Assembly: GCA_021797635.1 (NCBI GenBank)
Contig: JAJZZI010000126.1
Location: forward strand, 1 to 57,699
Reading direction: 5' to 3'
Source: Bacillota bacterium
GTDB taxonomy: Bacteria > Bacillota > Sulfobacillia > Sulfobacillales > Sulfobacillaceae
DNA length: 57,699 bases
The notes under the pieces are model-generated. The model saw only the letters and a list, made by a program, of their open reading frames with translations. It did not search any database and had not been told where the DNA came from. Position numbers and translations under genes: made by a program. Positions 1-8,687 of this stretch are shown piece after piece (the stretch's first letter is position 1; each line of letters opens with the position of its first letter).

Positions 1-1481
1 TGGAAGATAGGGCATGGGCGCTGTGGCACCAGCACTTTCCGGATGATTTCAGGCAGTTGCAACGGTCGCGCCGTCGTCTAGTGTTCGACGAATTTTTGGC
101 GATTTCGCTTGCCGTCCATTGGTTGTCGGGACAGCAGCACACGGGACTCCAAGAGAAGCCCAATGGACCCTTGGCACAAAAATTTTTGAGAAATCTCCCG
201 TTTGAACTAACTTCTGATCAAGAAAAGGCCTGGGATGAAATTTCTCAAGACCTGGCCCAATCCCGTGCTATGTCGCGACTGCTGCAGGGCGATGTCGGCA
301 CGGGAAAGACCGTCATGGCAGTCCTGTCGTTATTAGCGGCGGTCGATGCCGGCCACCAAGCTGCCTTCATGGCTCCCACCGAGCTCTTGGCTGAGCAGCA
401 CTATCAGATCCTGGCACGCTATTTGGAACCGCTCGGCGTCCGCACTGGCCTTTTCCTGGCACCATCGAAAGACCGCCAGCGCCTTCGCCAAGCGCTCGCG
501 GATCATCAACTGAACGTCGCCGTAGGCACACAGGCGCTGCTTTCGGATGACATCGTGTTTGAGGACTTGGGCGTCGTGGTTATCGACGAGCAGCACCGTT
601 TTGGCGTGCGCCAGCGGGCGAAGCTGGCTGATAAGGCAAAAAGACCCGATATGCTGGTCATGACGGCGACACCGATCCCGCGTACGATGGCCTTGACCGT
701 GTTTGGGGATCTCGAAATCTCTCGAATTGAGGGATTTCCGCCTGGGCGCCAGCCCATCGCCACCATTCACTTGCCTTACCGCGAGCGCAGGAGGGCTTAT
801 GCCGAAGTGCTTTCCGCCGTTAAGCAAAACGCTCGCGCCTACGTCGTTTGCGCTGTGGTCCACGAGAATCGCGACCTCGATCTCTACGGTGCGGTGGAAC
901 TGGCGCAGGGGATGGAGAGCGTGCCCGGATGGCGGGTGGGATTGATTCACGGACAACTCGCCAGTGAGGATAAGACACGGGTGATGAACGCATTCCGTCA
1001 AGGCGCAATTAACGTTTTGGTCGCGACGAGTATCATAGAAGTGGGAATGGACGTGCCGGAAGCGACGGTCATGGTGATTGAGAATGCGGAACGGTTTGGC
1101 ATTGCTCAACTGCATCAGTTGCGTGGGCGGATCGGTCGAGGGAATCAAAGCTCTACCTGCTTTTTACTCTCGGACGTCGAGTCCAAAGAGGGCCAAGCGC
1201 GCCTTCAAGCCTTGGTCGATCATCAAAGCGGGCTGGACCTGGCAGAAATCGACCTTGGCTTGCGTGGTCCAGGCGAGATGCTTGGCCTACGTCAGCACGG
1301 CAGTAGCGCCTTTCGTTTAGCCGATCCCTTCGGCGATCTGACTATCCTGGAGGAGGCGCGGCAAGCGGCCCGGGAGGTGTTTTTTAAGGATCCTCGGCTT
1401 ACCCTTGCGAAACACGATCGGTTAAAGCAGTGGATGCTAGCCCAACTAACGGAAAGTGTCAGTCAGCCCATGATGAATTAG
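1..1481 (+). CDS. recG: ATP-dependent DNA helicase RecG, C-terminal part (5' end outside window)
   Basis: RecG is a superfamily 2 helicase that remodels stalled replication forks and branched recombination intermediates in the cytoplasm. The reading frame is open from base 3, so the gene enters from the left and its N-terminal wedge domain is missing here. Visible motifs, in order: Walker A GDVGTGKT (about base 288), the DEQH-type Walker B/motif II box DEQHR (about base 585), motif III TATPIPRT, and the C-terminal helicase motifs including GMDVPEA and QLRGRIGRG. The TRG-like tail with the LRGPGEMLG segment typical of RecG/Mfd is present. About 490 residues are in the window, against roughly 680-700 for complete RecG. 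The closest downstream gene is a GNAT acetyltransferase 34 bases on, possibly co-transcribed. Confidence 0.96.
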   Translation, partial: EDRAWALWHQHFPDDFRQLQRSRRRLVFDEFLAISLAVHWLSGQQHTGLQEKPNGPLAQKFLRNLPFELTSDQEKAWDEISQDLAQSRAMSRLLQGDVGTGKTVMAVLSLLAAVDAGHQAAFMAPTELLAEQHYQILARYLEPLGVRTGLFLAPSKDRQRLRQALADHQLNVAVGTQALLSDDIVFEDLGVVVIDEQHRFGVRQRAKLADKAKRPDMLVMTATPIPRTMALTVFGDLEISRIEGFPPGRQPIATIHLPYRERRRAYAEVLSAVKQNARAYVVCAVVHENRDLDLYGAVELAQGMESVPGWRVGLIHGQLASEDKTRVMNAFRQGAINVLVATSIIEVGMDVPEATVMVIENAERFGIAQLHQLRGRIGRGNQSSTCFLLSDVESKEGQARLQALVDHQSGLDLAEIDLGLRGPGEMLGLRQHGSSAFRLADPFGDLTILEEARQAAREVFFKDPRLTLAKHDRLKQWMLAQLTESVSQPMMN

Positions 1482-1515
1482 CCGATGGGCGGCGAGTAAA
1501 GATGGGGGAATCGCG

Positions 1516-2058
1516 ATGTTTAGCTGCACCATCGACGACCAACTCGCCCTGGTTTTGCTGCAAGCAGCCGATGCCGAGGCGCTTTATGCCGTCCTTACGG
1601 CATCACGAACGCATTTGCAGCCGTGGATCGGGTGGGTCGAGGCCGAGAGCGCAGACGATTATCGAGTCTTTTTGCAGCGAAACCTCAACAATTTTGCTGC
1701 CGGCCTCGGGTTTTATGCGGGAATTCAGTGTCACGGCGCATGGGCGGGAGCCATAGGTCTGGAGATTGACGAATGGAATCGAGTGGGCAGCGTAGGCTAT
1801 TGGCTAAGCGAGCCGTTCCAAGGTCGGGGGATCATGACGCGCAGCTTGGCCAAAGTTTTGCATCTTGCCTTTGTCGAGTACGGTGTAAACCGGGTAGAAA
1901 TGCGCACGGCTTCGGGCAACGTGAGGAGTTGCGGCCTGGCAGAACGGCTGGGATTTCAAAAAGAGGGCGATCTGCGCCAGGGACAATGGCTCAACGGTCA
2001 TTTTGTCGACGTCGCGTGTTACGGCCTATTGGCTAATGAATGGCTTGAAAGGGGCTAA
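1516..2058 (+). CDS. GNAT-family (RimJ/RimL-like) N-acetyltransferase
   Basis: A 180-residue protein with the overall pattern of RimJ/RimL-type acetyltransferases, which transfer acetyl from acetyl-CoA to an N-terminal amine. The acetyl-CoA pyrophosphate-binding loop appears as QGRGIMT (about residues 101-107), preceded by the strand GSVGYWLSEPF. It is followed by the usual VNRVEMRTASGNVRSCGLAERLGF segment, described here in parts: residues about 119-142, with N and R/E positions typical of the family. The ATG at 1516 follows a purine-rich GATGGGGG stretch. The physiological substrate cannot be told from sequence; ribosomal protein, drug or small-molecule acetylation are all possible. It lies 34 bases after recG on the same strand. 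Confidence 0.88.
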   Translation: MFSCTIDDQLALVLLQAADAEALYAVLTASRTHLQPWIGWVEAESADDYRVFLQRNLNNFAAGLGFYAGIQCHGAWAGAIGLEIDEWNRVGSVGYWLSEPFQGRGIMTRSLAKVLHLAFVEYGVNRVEMRTASGNVRSCGLAERLGFQKEGDLRQGQWLNGHFVDVACYGLLANEWLERG

Positions 2059-2300
2059 CATCTCCTGCTTGGACCGGATCATCATGAACGGCCTAAGAGT
2101 CCGAGACTCGCCGAAAACGGTTAGCGGAGCGGGGTGGAGATGGCTAGACGCGGTCATGCGGCCTTTCGAACGGTTGGTAGAAGGCAGAGATTTTTGGTGC
2201 GGGCCACCAGGACAACCTGAAAAGAGGAGCTCTAACGTGCGGGTCGGGCTTGAACCGAGTGATGGGGAAGGGTACCCTGTCCAAAGGAGGTGGTAGACGG
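2059..2300 (+). other. Intergenic region upstream of the MscS-like gene, with possible RNA structure
   Basis: No convincing gene. The 3' half contains several potential pairings: GGTG/CACC around 2195-2208, GGACA (about 2209) with TGTCC (about 2279), and the palindrome AGGGTACCCT just before the strong AAAGGAGG at 2284-2291. It may be a folded 5' leader of the channel gene, but I recognise no known riboswitch consensus. Confidence 0.25.
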
Positions 2301-3203
2301 ATGCCGCTAGGTTCAACCGATGGCACGCACGGATGGCGACGCGCGTGGATTTTGATTGGGGTTTTGATTTTGATCGTCATCATGTTGGCTATTGCCTTGG
2401 ATTTGTCAAAGACCCGCCTTCATCTCAGCCCTAACTACCTTCATTTGATCAAGGCGTTAATCATTTTGGTGGTGGGTGGGCTGATTTCGTTTGTGTTGGA
2501 GCGATATCTGTTTACCATGGCCCATCGTAGCGAGGGGCGCCGATCTTCTTTGCGATTTTTTGCCCGCTTGCTCCTCTTCGTGGTGGTGGCCTTGGCGGTG
2601 TTGGCCGCTTTTGGGGTGGGCTTGTCTTCCGTCGTGTTTGGCGGTGCCTTCTTCACCGTCATCGTGGGTTTAGCTGGCCAAACCATGTTTGGCAATTTGA
2701 TTGCCGGCATCGGATTGGTGATCTTTCGGCCCTTTGATGTCGGGGAAAGGATTAGTTTTGTTGCCTGGCAATATCCTATGCTAATGCCTTCGTATCCGCA
2801 TGATGCGCTGAAGCCGGGCTATAACGGGGTGATTACCGATATTAACCTGATGTATACAACGGTTCGCGGCACCAATGGTCCGCCCATGGTGGTGCCAAAC
2901 GGAATTCTCATCCAAGCCTTGATTGAGAATCATTCCCGCTCCCGCAGTCGGCGCTTGCGTTTTCGATTTGATGTGCCCCTGGCCGTGCCCTCGCGTCCGG
3001 TGCTTGACGTTTTACATGAGATCCTCGGGCGTACGGGCTATGCAGGCGGTGCCTATGTGATTGACCTCGGACCTACCACCTATTCTGTGGTAGTCGACTG
3101 TGAATATGTGAGTGACGGTCAACCCGAGGATGCCTTGAAGAGCGATATCTTTGGTCAACTCCTCCCCAAAATGGTGGAACTGCAGGCGCAGATTTCGAAT
3201 TAG
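2301..3203 (+). CDS. MscS-family small-conductance mechanosensitive ion channel
   Basis: A 300-residue membrane protein of the MscS family, which opens under membrane tension to release solutes during osmotic downshock. Two hydrophobic N-terminal helices (about residues 14-34 and 46-66) precede the pore helix and beta domain. The glycine/alanine-rich TM3 reads VFGGAFFTVIVGLAGQ then FGNLIAGIGLVIFRPFDVG, a clear MscS signature, followed by a VVPNG motif from the cytoplasmic beta domain. The ATG at 2301 is chosen because AAAGGAGG lies 9 bases upstream; an in-frame start at 2250 would put the ribosome site inside the coding region. The 3' end overlaps the end of the convergent MFS gene by 4 bases. 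Confidence 0.92.
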   Translation: MPLGSTDGTHGWRRAWILIGVLILIVIMLAIALDLSKTRLHLSPNYLHLIKALIILVVGGLISFVLERYLFTMAHRSEGRRSSLRFFARLLLFVVVALAVLAAFGVGLSSVVFGGAFFTVIVGLAGQTMFGNLIAGIGLVIFRPFDVGERISFVAWQYPMLMPSYPHDALKPGYNGVITDINLMYTTVRGTNGPPMVVPNGILIQALIENHSRSRSRRLRFRFDVPLAVPSRPVLDVLHEILGRTGYAGGAYVIDLGPTTYSVVVDCEYVSDGQPEDALKSDIFGQLLPKMVELQAQISN

Positions 3204-4408
3204 AAGGGAGCCTGCGGTTCTAACTCGGATGGCATTTTCGCGTGTAAACAGCGAAAGCCAAGGCGGATAGCTAAAAGACCAAGCCATAGGCAGGCGGCCA
3301 AGCCGGCTAAGCACCACAGCACCCCGTGGATGGCAAGATGGTCCATGGCGTAGCCAATAAAGGCAGGGAAGACGGCCCCTCCGGCGCCAGCCAGGGCCGT
3401 GACCAGACTAGTGATGGTGCGGGTCATGCCGGGAAAGGTGTGATTGGCATACACCATTAGAACGGAATAAATGGCGGCCATGGCCAAGCCTAATCCGAAG
3501 ATGAGGGCGAAGCCTGCACCTTGGTGACGAACAGCGGTGAAGGCCAATAACACCAAAAGCGCCAGCGACACGCTAATCCAAAGATATTGGTCATATCGCA
3601 GGTGCCGCGCGGCCCAACCGATGGCGAGACGGCCCAGCACCATCGCTATCCAAAAGACGCTGGAACTTAATACCGCCACGTCGTTGGCGGTATGAAGACC
3701 CGTGGCAAAGATGGCGGGCATGAAGCTGTTGACACTGCCTTCTAGGCCGACGTAAATGAAGGTCATGAAGAGGAAAATGGCTAACATGGCGATCTTGGCC
3801 AATCTTCCCGGAAAGACCGGCGGGGGGGTCATGTCAGCGTCGCGATGATGCGAGGCCACGACGGGGTCCTTAGGGACTTCAATGGCCTGCCAAAAGAGCG
3901 CCAAGGCCAGGCTTAGACCGGAAATGAGCAGAAAGCTGAATCGCCAGTGGCCTAAGGCAATAAGGGCGCTCGCACAGGCGGGAAGAAGGAGGGCACCCAG
4001 ACCAAAAGAGACCTCGAGCCGACTCATGTAGATGGCCCGTTGTTCTACAAGCAACTCCAAGACCACGGTCGCTACGACCGTCTCTAGGGCAGAGGCGCCG
4101 ATGCCATTAAAGATTACCAAGAGATAGACCAAAGCCATCGGCGGTAGCAAGAATAGCGCCACTTGGGCGAGGCTAACGCATAGGGCAGCTGCCGAGAGGA
4201 TGTGACGAAGATGATACCGGGTCATGGCATGATAGACAAGCGGCACGCCAATCAGAAAGCCGATGGCCTGGGTAAATACTACGCGTCCGCCAACGGCATA
4301 AGAGGTGTGGTAGTAGCGAAGAAATTCCGGCATGATGGCGCCCAAAATGACGGCCGTGGTCCCTGATAGGGCATACATGCCATATGCTGCCCAAGCGAAT
4401 CGACGCAA
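3200..4408 (-). CDS. MFS transporter
   Basis: A 402-residue major facilitator superfamily permease with about 12 hydrophobic helices. The N-terminal half starts with WAAYGMYALSGTTAVILG and the middle has the basic/acidic loop (VPKDPVVASHHRDAD) separating the two six-helix bundles. The second half contains LGRLAIGWAARHLRYD, a degenerate form of the MFS loop motif GRxxDRxGR. The start is TTG at 4408. It is convergent with the mechanosensitive channel, overlapping it by 4 bases. The substrate is not predictable; the overall look is of a fucose/sugar- or drug-type exporter. Confidence 0.85.
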   Translation of the reverse strand: MRRFAWAAYGMYALSGTTAVILGAIMPEFLRYYHTSYAVGGRVVFTQAIGFLIGVPLVYHAMTRYHLRHILSAAALCVSLAQVALFLLPPMALVYLLVIFNGIGASALETVVATVVLELLVEQRAIYMSRLEVSFGLGALLLPACASALIALGHWRFSFLLISGLSLALALFWQAIEVPKDPVVASHHRDADMTPPPVFPGRLAKIAMLAIFLFMTFIYVGLEGSVNSFMPAIFATGLHTANDVAVLSSSVFWIAMVLGRLAIGWAARHLRYDQYLWISVSLALLVLLAFTAVRHQGAGFALIFGLGLAMAAIYSVLMVYANHTFPGMTRTITSLVTALAGAGGAVFPAFIGYAMDHLAIHGVLWCLAGLAACLWLGLLAIRLGFRCLHAKMPSELEPQAPF

Positions 4409-4504
4409 TATCGTGGCCCCCTTGGGGTATCATCGCACATTTACGGAGGTGCGGCGAGCGGCCTCATGATAAACTTAAGCCAGAAGTGCTAAAGGAGGGT
4501 AAGT

Positions 4505-4948
4505 ATGTTTGGTCAAAACCAACAAGTCACGGGAATGGAAGAGATACAGCGGGAGTTGCATCAGAAAAAGGAAGGCCAAGCCGCGACCAGCAATCTCAGC
4601 GCCATGGACTTTTGGCTGATTACGGATGCGGGTTATGAGGCACTAGGATTTGTCTTGGGAAACTCCGTGATGAGTATGGGCGTATCAGGAGGGATTGCGA
4701 CCGCCTTTAAGGGCCTGCAACGCGGTGAACTGACTCAATTGACCCAGCTCATGTACGCGGCTCGGGAGCTCTCCTTGCAACGTATGAAAGCAGAGGCCGA
4801 CGAGCTCGGCGCAGATGCCGTCGTGAACGTCCAGATAGAAATTATTCATCGCTCGGAAGAGATTATGGAAGTCGTCGCTACGGGGACGGCCGTCAAGCGC
4901 GTGGGCGCTCCCTCTGGCCGTCCGCTTACCTTGCAAGTCAAACAGTAA
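4505..4948 (+). CDS. YbjQ/UPF0145-family heavy-metal-binding-domain protein
   Basis: A 147-residue soluble protein. The C-terminal part (about residues 40-135) matches the YbjQ/UPF0145 family pattern: a glycine-containing start (FVLGNSVMSMGVSGG), a helix with YAARELSLQRMKAEADELGADAVV in parts, then the strand VNVQIEIIHRSEEIMEVVATGTAVK. The residues LGADAVVNVQ are the family hallmark. YbjQ proteins form pentamers or decamers of unknown function, sometimes annotated as heavy-metal binding, although no metal site is evident here. The ATG at 4505 sits 5 bases after AAAGGAGGG, an excellent ribosome site. About 35 extra N-terminal residues are charged and probably flexible. Confidence 0.82.
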   Translation: MFGQNQQVTGMEEIQRELHQKKEGQAATSNLSAMDFWLITDAGYEALGFVLGNSVMSMGVSGGIATAFKGLQRGELTQLTQLMYAARELSLQRMKAEADELGADAVVNVQIEIIHRSEEIMEVVATGTAVKRVGAPSGRPLTLQVKQ

Positions 4949-4984
4949 GACGGCCCTGCGCCGAAGCGAAGGAGTCGATCGACC

Positions 4985-5878
4985 TTGCGGATTTTCATGG
5001 TTGGGGCAGGCGGTATCGTACGCAAGATGTACCTCCCTCTACTTAGCAGTTGGCCTGGGATCGAAGTGGTTGGCCTCACTTCGCGCCGGCGTGAGTCGTA
5101 TGAACCTTTGGCCAGGGCGTTTCGCCTGCCGGCCGTAGCAGACGTCGACGCCGGGCTTAGATTAAAGCCCGACGTCGTTTTTATCCACAGTAGCACCGAT
5201 ACCCACAGCGAGTTGGTCGTGAAGGCGATGAAAGCGGGTATGGCCGTCTTTGTTGACAAACCGCTCGCGTACCATTTGCAAGAGGCCGAACGCGTGATCG
5301 AGGTGGCAGCCAGCACCGGCAGGGCGCTTCTTGTGGGATTTAATCGACGTTTTGCCCCATTTTACGTGAAGGCGAAAGCCGCTATCGCTCAACCGAGCCT
5401 CATCGTGGTGGAAAAACACCGCCGTGATCAGTGGTTTGGTGATCCTCGTGAAAGTCTGTTCGACGATTTCATCCATCCTTTGGACACGCTCTTAGGTCTT
5501 AGCGGTTCCATAGCGCATGCGGAAATGATTGTTCGGGAGGGACAGACATTGATTCAGGCGGATGCCGGACCGGGACGCATGGCGCTAATGCACCGGGGCA
5601 TCGCTTACGAGGGCGAGCGTTTAAGCATTGCGGGCGTCGAGGGACGCATCGAGGTAGAGGACCTGGAGCACTACCGGCATCTACGGCTTGGCCAGACCAC
5701 CCAAGAGAATTTTCTGTCCTGGCAAAGCATTGCTTGGCGCCGAGGTTTTCAGACCATGATCGAGTCGGTAGAGCAGGTGATTCAGGGGCATGGACGATGG
5801 CCGATTAGTCTAGACGACCTGTTCCTAAGCCATCGAGTGGTCGAGTCGTTGGCCGAAACGGGTAGCTTTCAAGCTTAG
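4985..5878 (+). CDS. Gfo/Idh/MocA-family NAD(P)-dependent oxidoreductase
   Basis: A 297-residue protein with the N-terminal Rossmann fold of the Gfo/Idh/MocA family. It starts RIFMVGAGGIVRKMYLPLL, where GAGGI is the dinucleotide loop. VFIHSSTDTH corresponds to the strand after the second helix, and FVDKPLAY contains the EKP/DKP motif whose lysine contacts cofactor and substrate. A histidine-bearing segment DDFIHPLDTLLGL occurs where the catalytic D..H pair normally lies. It is somewhat short for the family (typically 330-370), mainly in the C-terminal sheet. The start codon is TTG at 4985 after GAAGGAG. Substrate unknown; sugars, inositols or biliverdin-like compounds are used by relatives. 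Confidence 0.85.
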   Translation: MRIFMVGAGGIVRKMYLPLLSSWPGIEVVGLTSRRRESYEPLARAFRLPAVADVDAGLRLKPDVVFIHSSTDTHSELVVKAMKAGMAVFVDKPLAYHLQEAERVIEVAASTGRALLVGFNRRFAPFYVKAKAAIAQPSLIVVEKHRRDQWFGDPRESLFDDFIHPLDTLLGLSGSIAHAEMIVREGQTLIQADAGPGRMALMHRGIAYEGERLSIAGVEGRIEVEDLEHYRHLRLGQTTQENFLSWQSIAWRRGFQTMIESVEQVIQGHGRWPISLDDLFLSHRVVESLAETGSFQA

Positions 5879-5967
5879 TACAACGATAAATCAGCCTAAG
5901 TGTCTTCGTGGGGGAGTTTCGGCACCGTTCGAGAAACCCCGGGCGCCAAGATCGGGATGGCCGGGGC

Positions 5968-6000
5968 CGAAACGGGGATGCCCTCAGGCTCCCCGTTTCG
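5968..6000 (-). terminator. Perfect inverted repeat across the stop codon of an MFS gene
   Basis: CGAAACGGGG (5968-5977) pairs with CCCCGTTTCG (5991-6000) around a 13-base loop holding the stop codon of the reverse-strand MFS gene. There is no U-tract on the minus strand, so this is terminator-like rather than a classical intrinsic terminator. Confidence 0.45.
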
Positions 6001-7264
6001 AGGTAAACCAACGGCGGCGTACTCGGTAAATCCAGTGAGAAGAAATCCAGGGCGCCGAAGGCAGAACTCCGGTGCCCCAAAGGAAAATCAAAGCGCCGAC
6101 TAGTCGCCAGGCGGCCGAGACCAAAAGCGCGAGATCCATGTGAATTTGTGAGAGCAACCATACTCCGATTTCCGGGGCAACGAATCCCACCAGGCCGAGA
6201 ACCACGTTATAGGCGGCAATGTAGGTGGGCCGATGGGTCTTGGGGCTGGCATGCAAGAGCTGATTGAAGAGCAAGAGATTGATACCCGCCGTGAATACCC
6301 CGCCTTCAAAATTTGTGAAGACCAACCATGGCAAGGCACGGCTCATCACGGTGAGGGCGGGTGACGCAGCCAAGCCCATGCCGGCAATGGCTAGAGGGAT
6401 AAGATTTCCCCTTTGGATCGATATCCGCCCCCACCATCGAAAGGCAATGATCTGTCCAATCTGACCGGCCACGGTGAACAGGCCAACCCACAGGCTGGTG
6501 GCGTGGGCCAGACGGATTTGGTAGATGGCATAGAGGGGCCAAGCCATTTGCCAGCCTAAGTTGAAGAACGCTGAGGCGGCGATAAAGGCTAAGAATCGTT
6601 TGGCGCTCAAGACGGACTTCCAAGCCACATCTTGGGGGAGGACGAAGGGTTGTTGGACCACAGGCTCCTGGTGGCGACTAAGCCAGTATGCCTCGCCCAA
6701 GCCTGCCAAGGTGGCTAAGACGAAGATGCTTTGATAGGGGATCAGAGCATGGACCGAGAATTGCGACAAGATAAGACCAAGGACTAAGGTGGCGATCAGG
6801 GCGACAATCGTCGTCACGACATTGCGCTGACTAAAGTAATTAGCTCTGAGCCTGGCCGGGATTAATCGGTCAATTAGGGCTTGCCAAGCTAAACCGCCAA
6901 TGCCTTGCATGAAGCTCGAGGTGGAGTTGGCATAAATGGCCACCATGGCCGCATTCGCCCCGAAAAGAGGGGCCAAGCTCAGGCACGCATAGGTGACTCG
7001 TGAGAGCACGGTGGCCGCGACGGACAACTTCTTATACTGGGTTAGACGAGTTAAAATGATGGCCCCGACGACAATGGCGACGGCGCCTAAGAGTGCGGGC
7101 AGGGCGTTGGCCAGCGCGATCGCTTGATTGCTGGCATGGAGGCCATCGATGAGATAAAGGGGAAGATAGGTGCCCACGATGCCCATGGCCACCACCGCAA
7201 AGGAGCCATTTAAGATGGAATAGCGGGCGTTTTGCCGAACTCGACCCTGGGATCTGGTAGCCAT
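5984..7264 (-). CDS. MFS transporter
   Basis: A 426-residue major facilitator superfamily permease with about 12 predicted membrane helices. The first helix region contains ILNGSFAVVAMGIVGTYLPL and the protein has many WAxY-type aromatic/glycine positions typical of the family. A central charged loop (SRHQEPVVQQPFVLPQD) separates the two halves. ATG at 7264 is preferred over the adjacent TTG at 7267 because of the AGGTGA sequence just upstream. The C-terminus overlaps a hairpin. A strong promoter for the next gene faces the other way just upstream, so the two units are divergent. Substrate unknown. Confidence 0.82.
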   Translation of the reverse strand: MATRSQGRVRQNARYSILNGSFAVVAMGIVGTYLPLYLIDGLHASNQAIALANALPALLGAVAIVVGAIILTRLTQYKKLSVAATVLSRVTYACLSLAPLFGANAAMVAIYANSTSSFMQGIGGLAWQALIDRLIPARLRANYFSQRNVVTTIVALIATLVLGLILSQFSVHALIPYQSIFVLATLAGLGEAYWLSRHQEPVVQQPFVLPQDVAWKSVLSAKRFLAFIAASAFFNLGWQMAWPLYAIYQIRLAHATSLWVGLFTVAGQIGQIIAFRWWGRISIQRGNLIPLAIAGMGLAASPALTVMSRALPWLVFTNFEGGVFTAGINLLLFNQLLHASPKTHRPTYIAAYNVVLGLVGFVAPEIGVWLLSQIHMDLALLVSAAWRLVGALIFLWGTGVLPSAPWISSHWIYRVRRRWFTSKRGA

Positions 7265-7347
7265 CAATCACCTGCCTGCGAGACGTTGCCTAGAGTATTC
7301 GCCGGAGAAAGCAAGATCCCTGTTGACCAGGCACGCCAATTCATTCC

Positions 7348-7376
7348 CTGACAGGGAAAGATTTAAGCGATATAAT
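7348..7376 (+). promoter_or_regulatory. Sigma-A-type promoter for the leader RNA and aldo/keto reductase
   Basis: The -35 box CTGACA (7348-7353, one mismatch to TTGACA) and a perfect -10 box TATAAT (7371-7376) are separated by 17 bases. Transcription would begin near 7383, giving an unusually long 5' leader of about 220 bases before the coding region. Confidence 0.8.
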
Positions 7377-7382
7377 GGAAAC

Positions 7383-7603
7383 AGATGGTGGACATAAGGC
7401 CCGTGAGACAGCGACCGAGGAGTCGCTTGCCATCGATCGGTGCGAGGTCGATGGGCTCGCGCGGTTAATGGGGTCCGAGGGCCAAGTGCGCGAGTCTAGC
7501 CACCAACCAAGTGGAACGGATACATAGGGAGTAGCTGAACGGGAAGGAAGACTTAGGCGGAGCAAGGCTGGCTCTACCCCCAAAAGGAGGCCTACGAACG
7601 ACG
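7383..7603 (+). ncRNA. Structured 5' leader RNA candidate of unknown class
   Basis: This 220-base untranslated stretch follows a near-consensus promoter and is rich in nested pairings. TGGTGG (7386-7391) can pair with CCACCA (7500-7505) as a closing stem. Inside it are hairpin GCGAC/GTCGC (7411-7426), hairpin CATCGA/TCGATG (7431-7453) and hairpin CTCGCGC/GCGCGAG (7456-7494). GGCCC (7398-7402) is complementary to GGGCC (7479-7483) within the last loop, which would make a pseudoknot. The strong AAAAGGAGG lies at 7582-7590 beyond the folded part. I compared it by eye with T-box, cobalamin, SAM, lysine, yybP, c-di-GMP, RNase P, SRP and tmRNA hallmarks and found none. A riboswitch-like regulator or a stable RNA is possible; the class is unknown. 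Confidence 0.45.
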
Positions 7604-8485
7604 ATGATGGAAGAGCGACGTTTGGGTAAGCTGGGACACAGAAGCACGGTGGCAATCTTTGGAGCGTGTGCACTGGCGGAAGTGAGCCAAGATCAGGCGG
7701 ATGAAACGATTGAACTGGTGCTCAAGTATGATATCAATCACTTTGATGTTGCTCGAAGTTACGGGGAAGCCGAAGTGCGTCTCAAGCCGTGGATGCCCAA
7801 GATCCGTTCCCAGATCTTTTTGTCTACCAAGACGGGCGTTCGCGACAGCGATGGTGCTCGAAGAGAACTGGAAGAATCCCTGAACCGGATGGGTGTGGAC
7901 CACGTCGATTTGATCCAGATTCACGCGGTGACCTCGTTTGAGGAACTCGATCGCGTCACCGCGCCCGGCGGGGCATTGGAAGCCCTAATACGGGCTAAAG
8001 AGGAGGGCTTGGCGGCTGCCGTTGGCATTACCGGGCATGGCCATTTGGCCCCCTCGGTACATCGCGAGGCGCTTCGCCGTTACCCCTTCGACACCGTGCT
8101 GACTCCTTTGAACTTTGTTCTCTATGCTAATCCAGCGTACCGCCAAGCTTATGATTTGTTGGTGGAAGAGGTGAAGCGTCAGGATGTGGGCTTGATGGTC
8201 ATCAAGGCGGTGGCTCGGGGAACCTGGAACGAGGGGGAGTCCCGTCCCTATTTCACCTGGTATCGTCCGTTTGATGAGGCAACGCAGATCCGGCGAGCCG
8301 TGTCTTATGTTCTGTCCCATCCCGAAATTACGGGGTTCGCGACAGCATGTGACGTGCACCTGTTACCTAAAGTGTTGGAAGCGGCGGCGAACCCCTTGGC
8401 ATGGTCTGCCCGTGAGAGCGAAACGTTATTGGCCGAGGCGGACCAATATCAGTCTCCTTTCGGACCATTTGCTCCCGTCGGTTAG
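7604..8485 (+). CDS. Aldo/keto reductase family protein
   Basis: A 293-residue TIM-barrel oxidoreductase that would reduce aldehydes or ketones with NAD(P)H. The catalytic tetrad is visible: D in [10 protein letters not shown] (about residue 47), Y in the same segment, K in STKTG (about 74) and H in IQIHAV (about 106). The [15 protein letters not shown] stretch is the standard aldo/keto reductase signature 2. ATG codons occur at 7604 and 7607, downstream of AAAAGGAGG with rather long spacing of about 13 bases. It is the only gene behind the structured leader and appears monocistronic, ending at a hairpin. Confidence 0.9.
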   Translation: MMEERRLGKLGHRSTVAIFGACALAEVSQDQADETIELVLKYDINHFDVARSYGEAEVRLKPWMPKIRSQIFLSTKTGVRDSDGARRELEESLNRMGVDHVDLIQIHAVTSFEELDRVTAPGGALEALIRAKEEGLAAAVGITGHGHLAPSVHREALRRYPFDTVLTPLNFVLYANPAYRQAYDLLVEEVKRQDVGLMVIKAVARGTWNEGESRPYFTWYRPFDEATQIRRAVSYVLSHPEITGFATACDVHLLPKVLEAAANPLAWSARESETLLAEADQYQSPFGPFAPVG

Positions 8486-8512
8486 GGCAGGCAAGCCATG
8501 ACGGGTAAAGAC

Positions 8513-8549
8513 GCGCATCTGGCAGCCTTCGTCGGGTAGCCAGATGCGC
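8513..8549 (+). terminator. 11-bp hairpin downstream of the aldo/keto reductase
   Basis: GCGCATCTGGC (8513-8523) and GCCAGATGCGC (8539-8549) are perfect complements around a 15-base loop. No U-tract follows, so termination is plausible but not certain. The following 140 bases up to the next gene show nothing else that I can support beyond a GGAGG-type ribosome site. Confidence 0.55.
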
Positions 8550-8687
8550 TGATCTGCTAGCGGGGCCCTAGAACTCTTTCACCCCATTTGGGATTAAGAT
8601 AGGGTAAGACTGCTCTCCTCTGGGTCTTTAAAGGGGGGAGTATGCTTGTCTGCGCAGGCATGCGAGAGGTGATGGTGGAGGGATGGT

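Noticed and set aside
333-1148. A 271-codon open frame on the minus strand inside recG
   Set aside because: It lies wholly antisense to clear RecG helicase motifs and has no ribosome site; an effect of GC-rich coding sequence.
7383-7603. Leader read as a T-box
   Set aside because: There is no GGTGGxACCGCG element and no terminator before the coding region.
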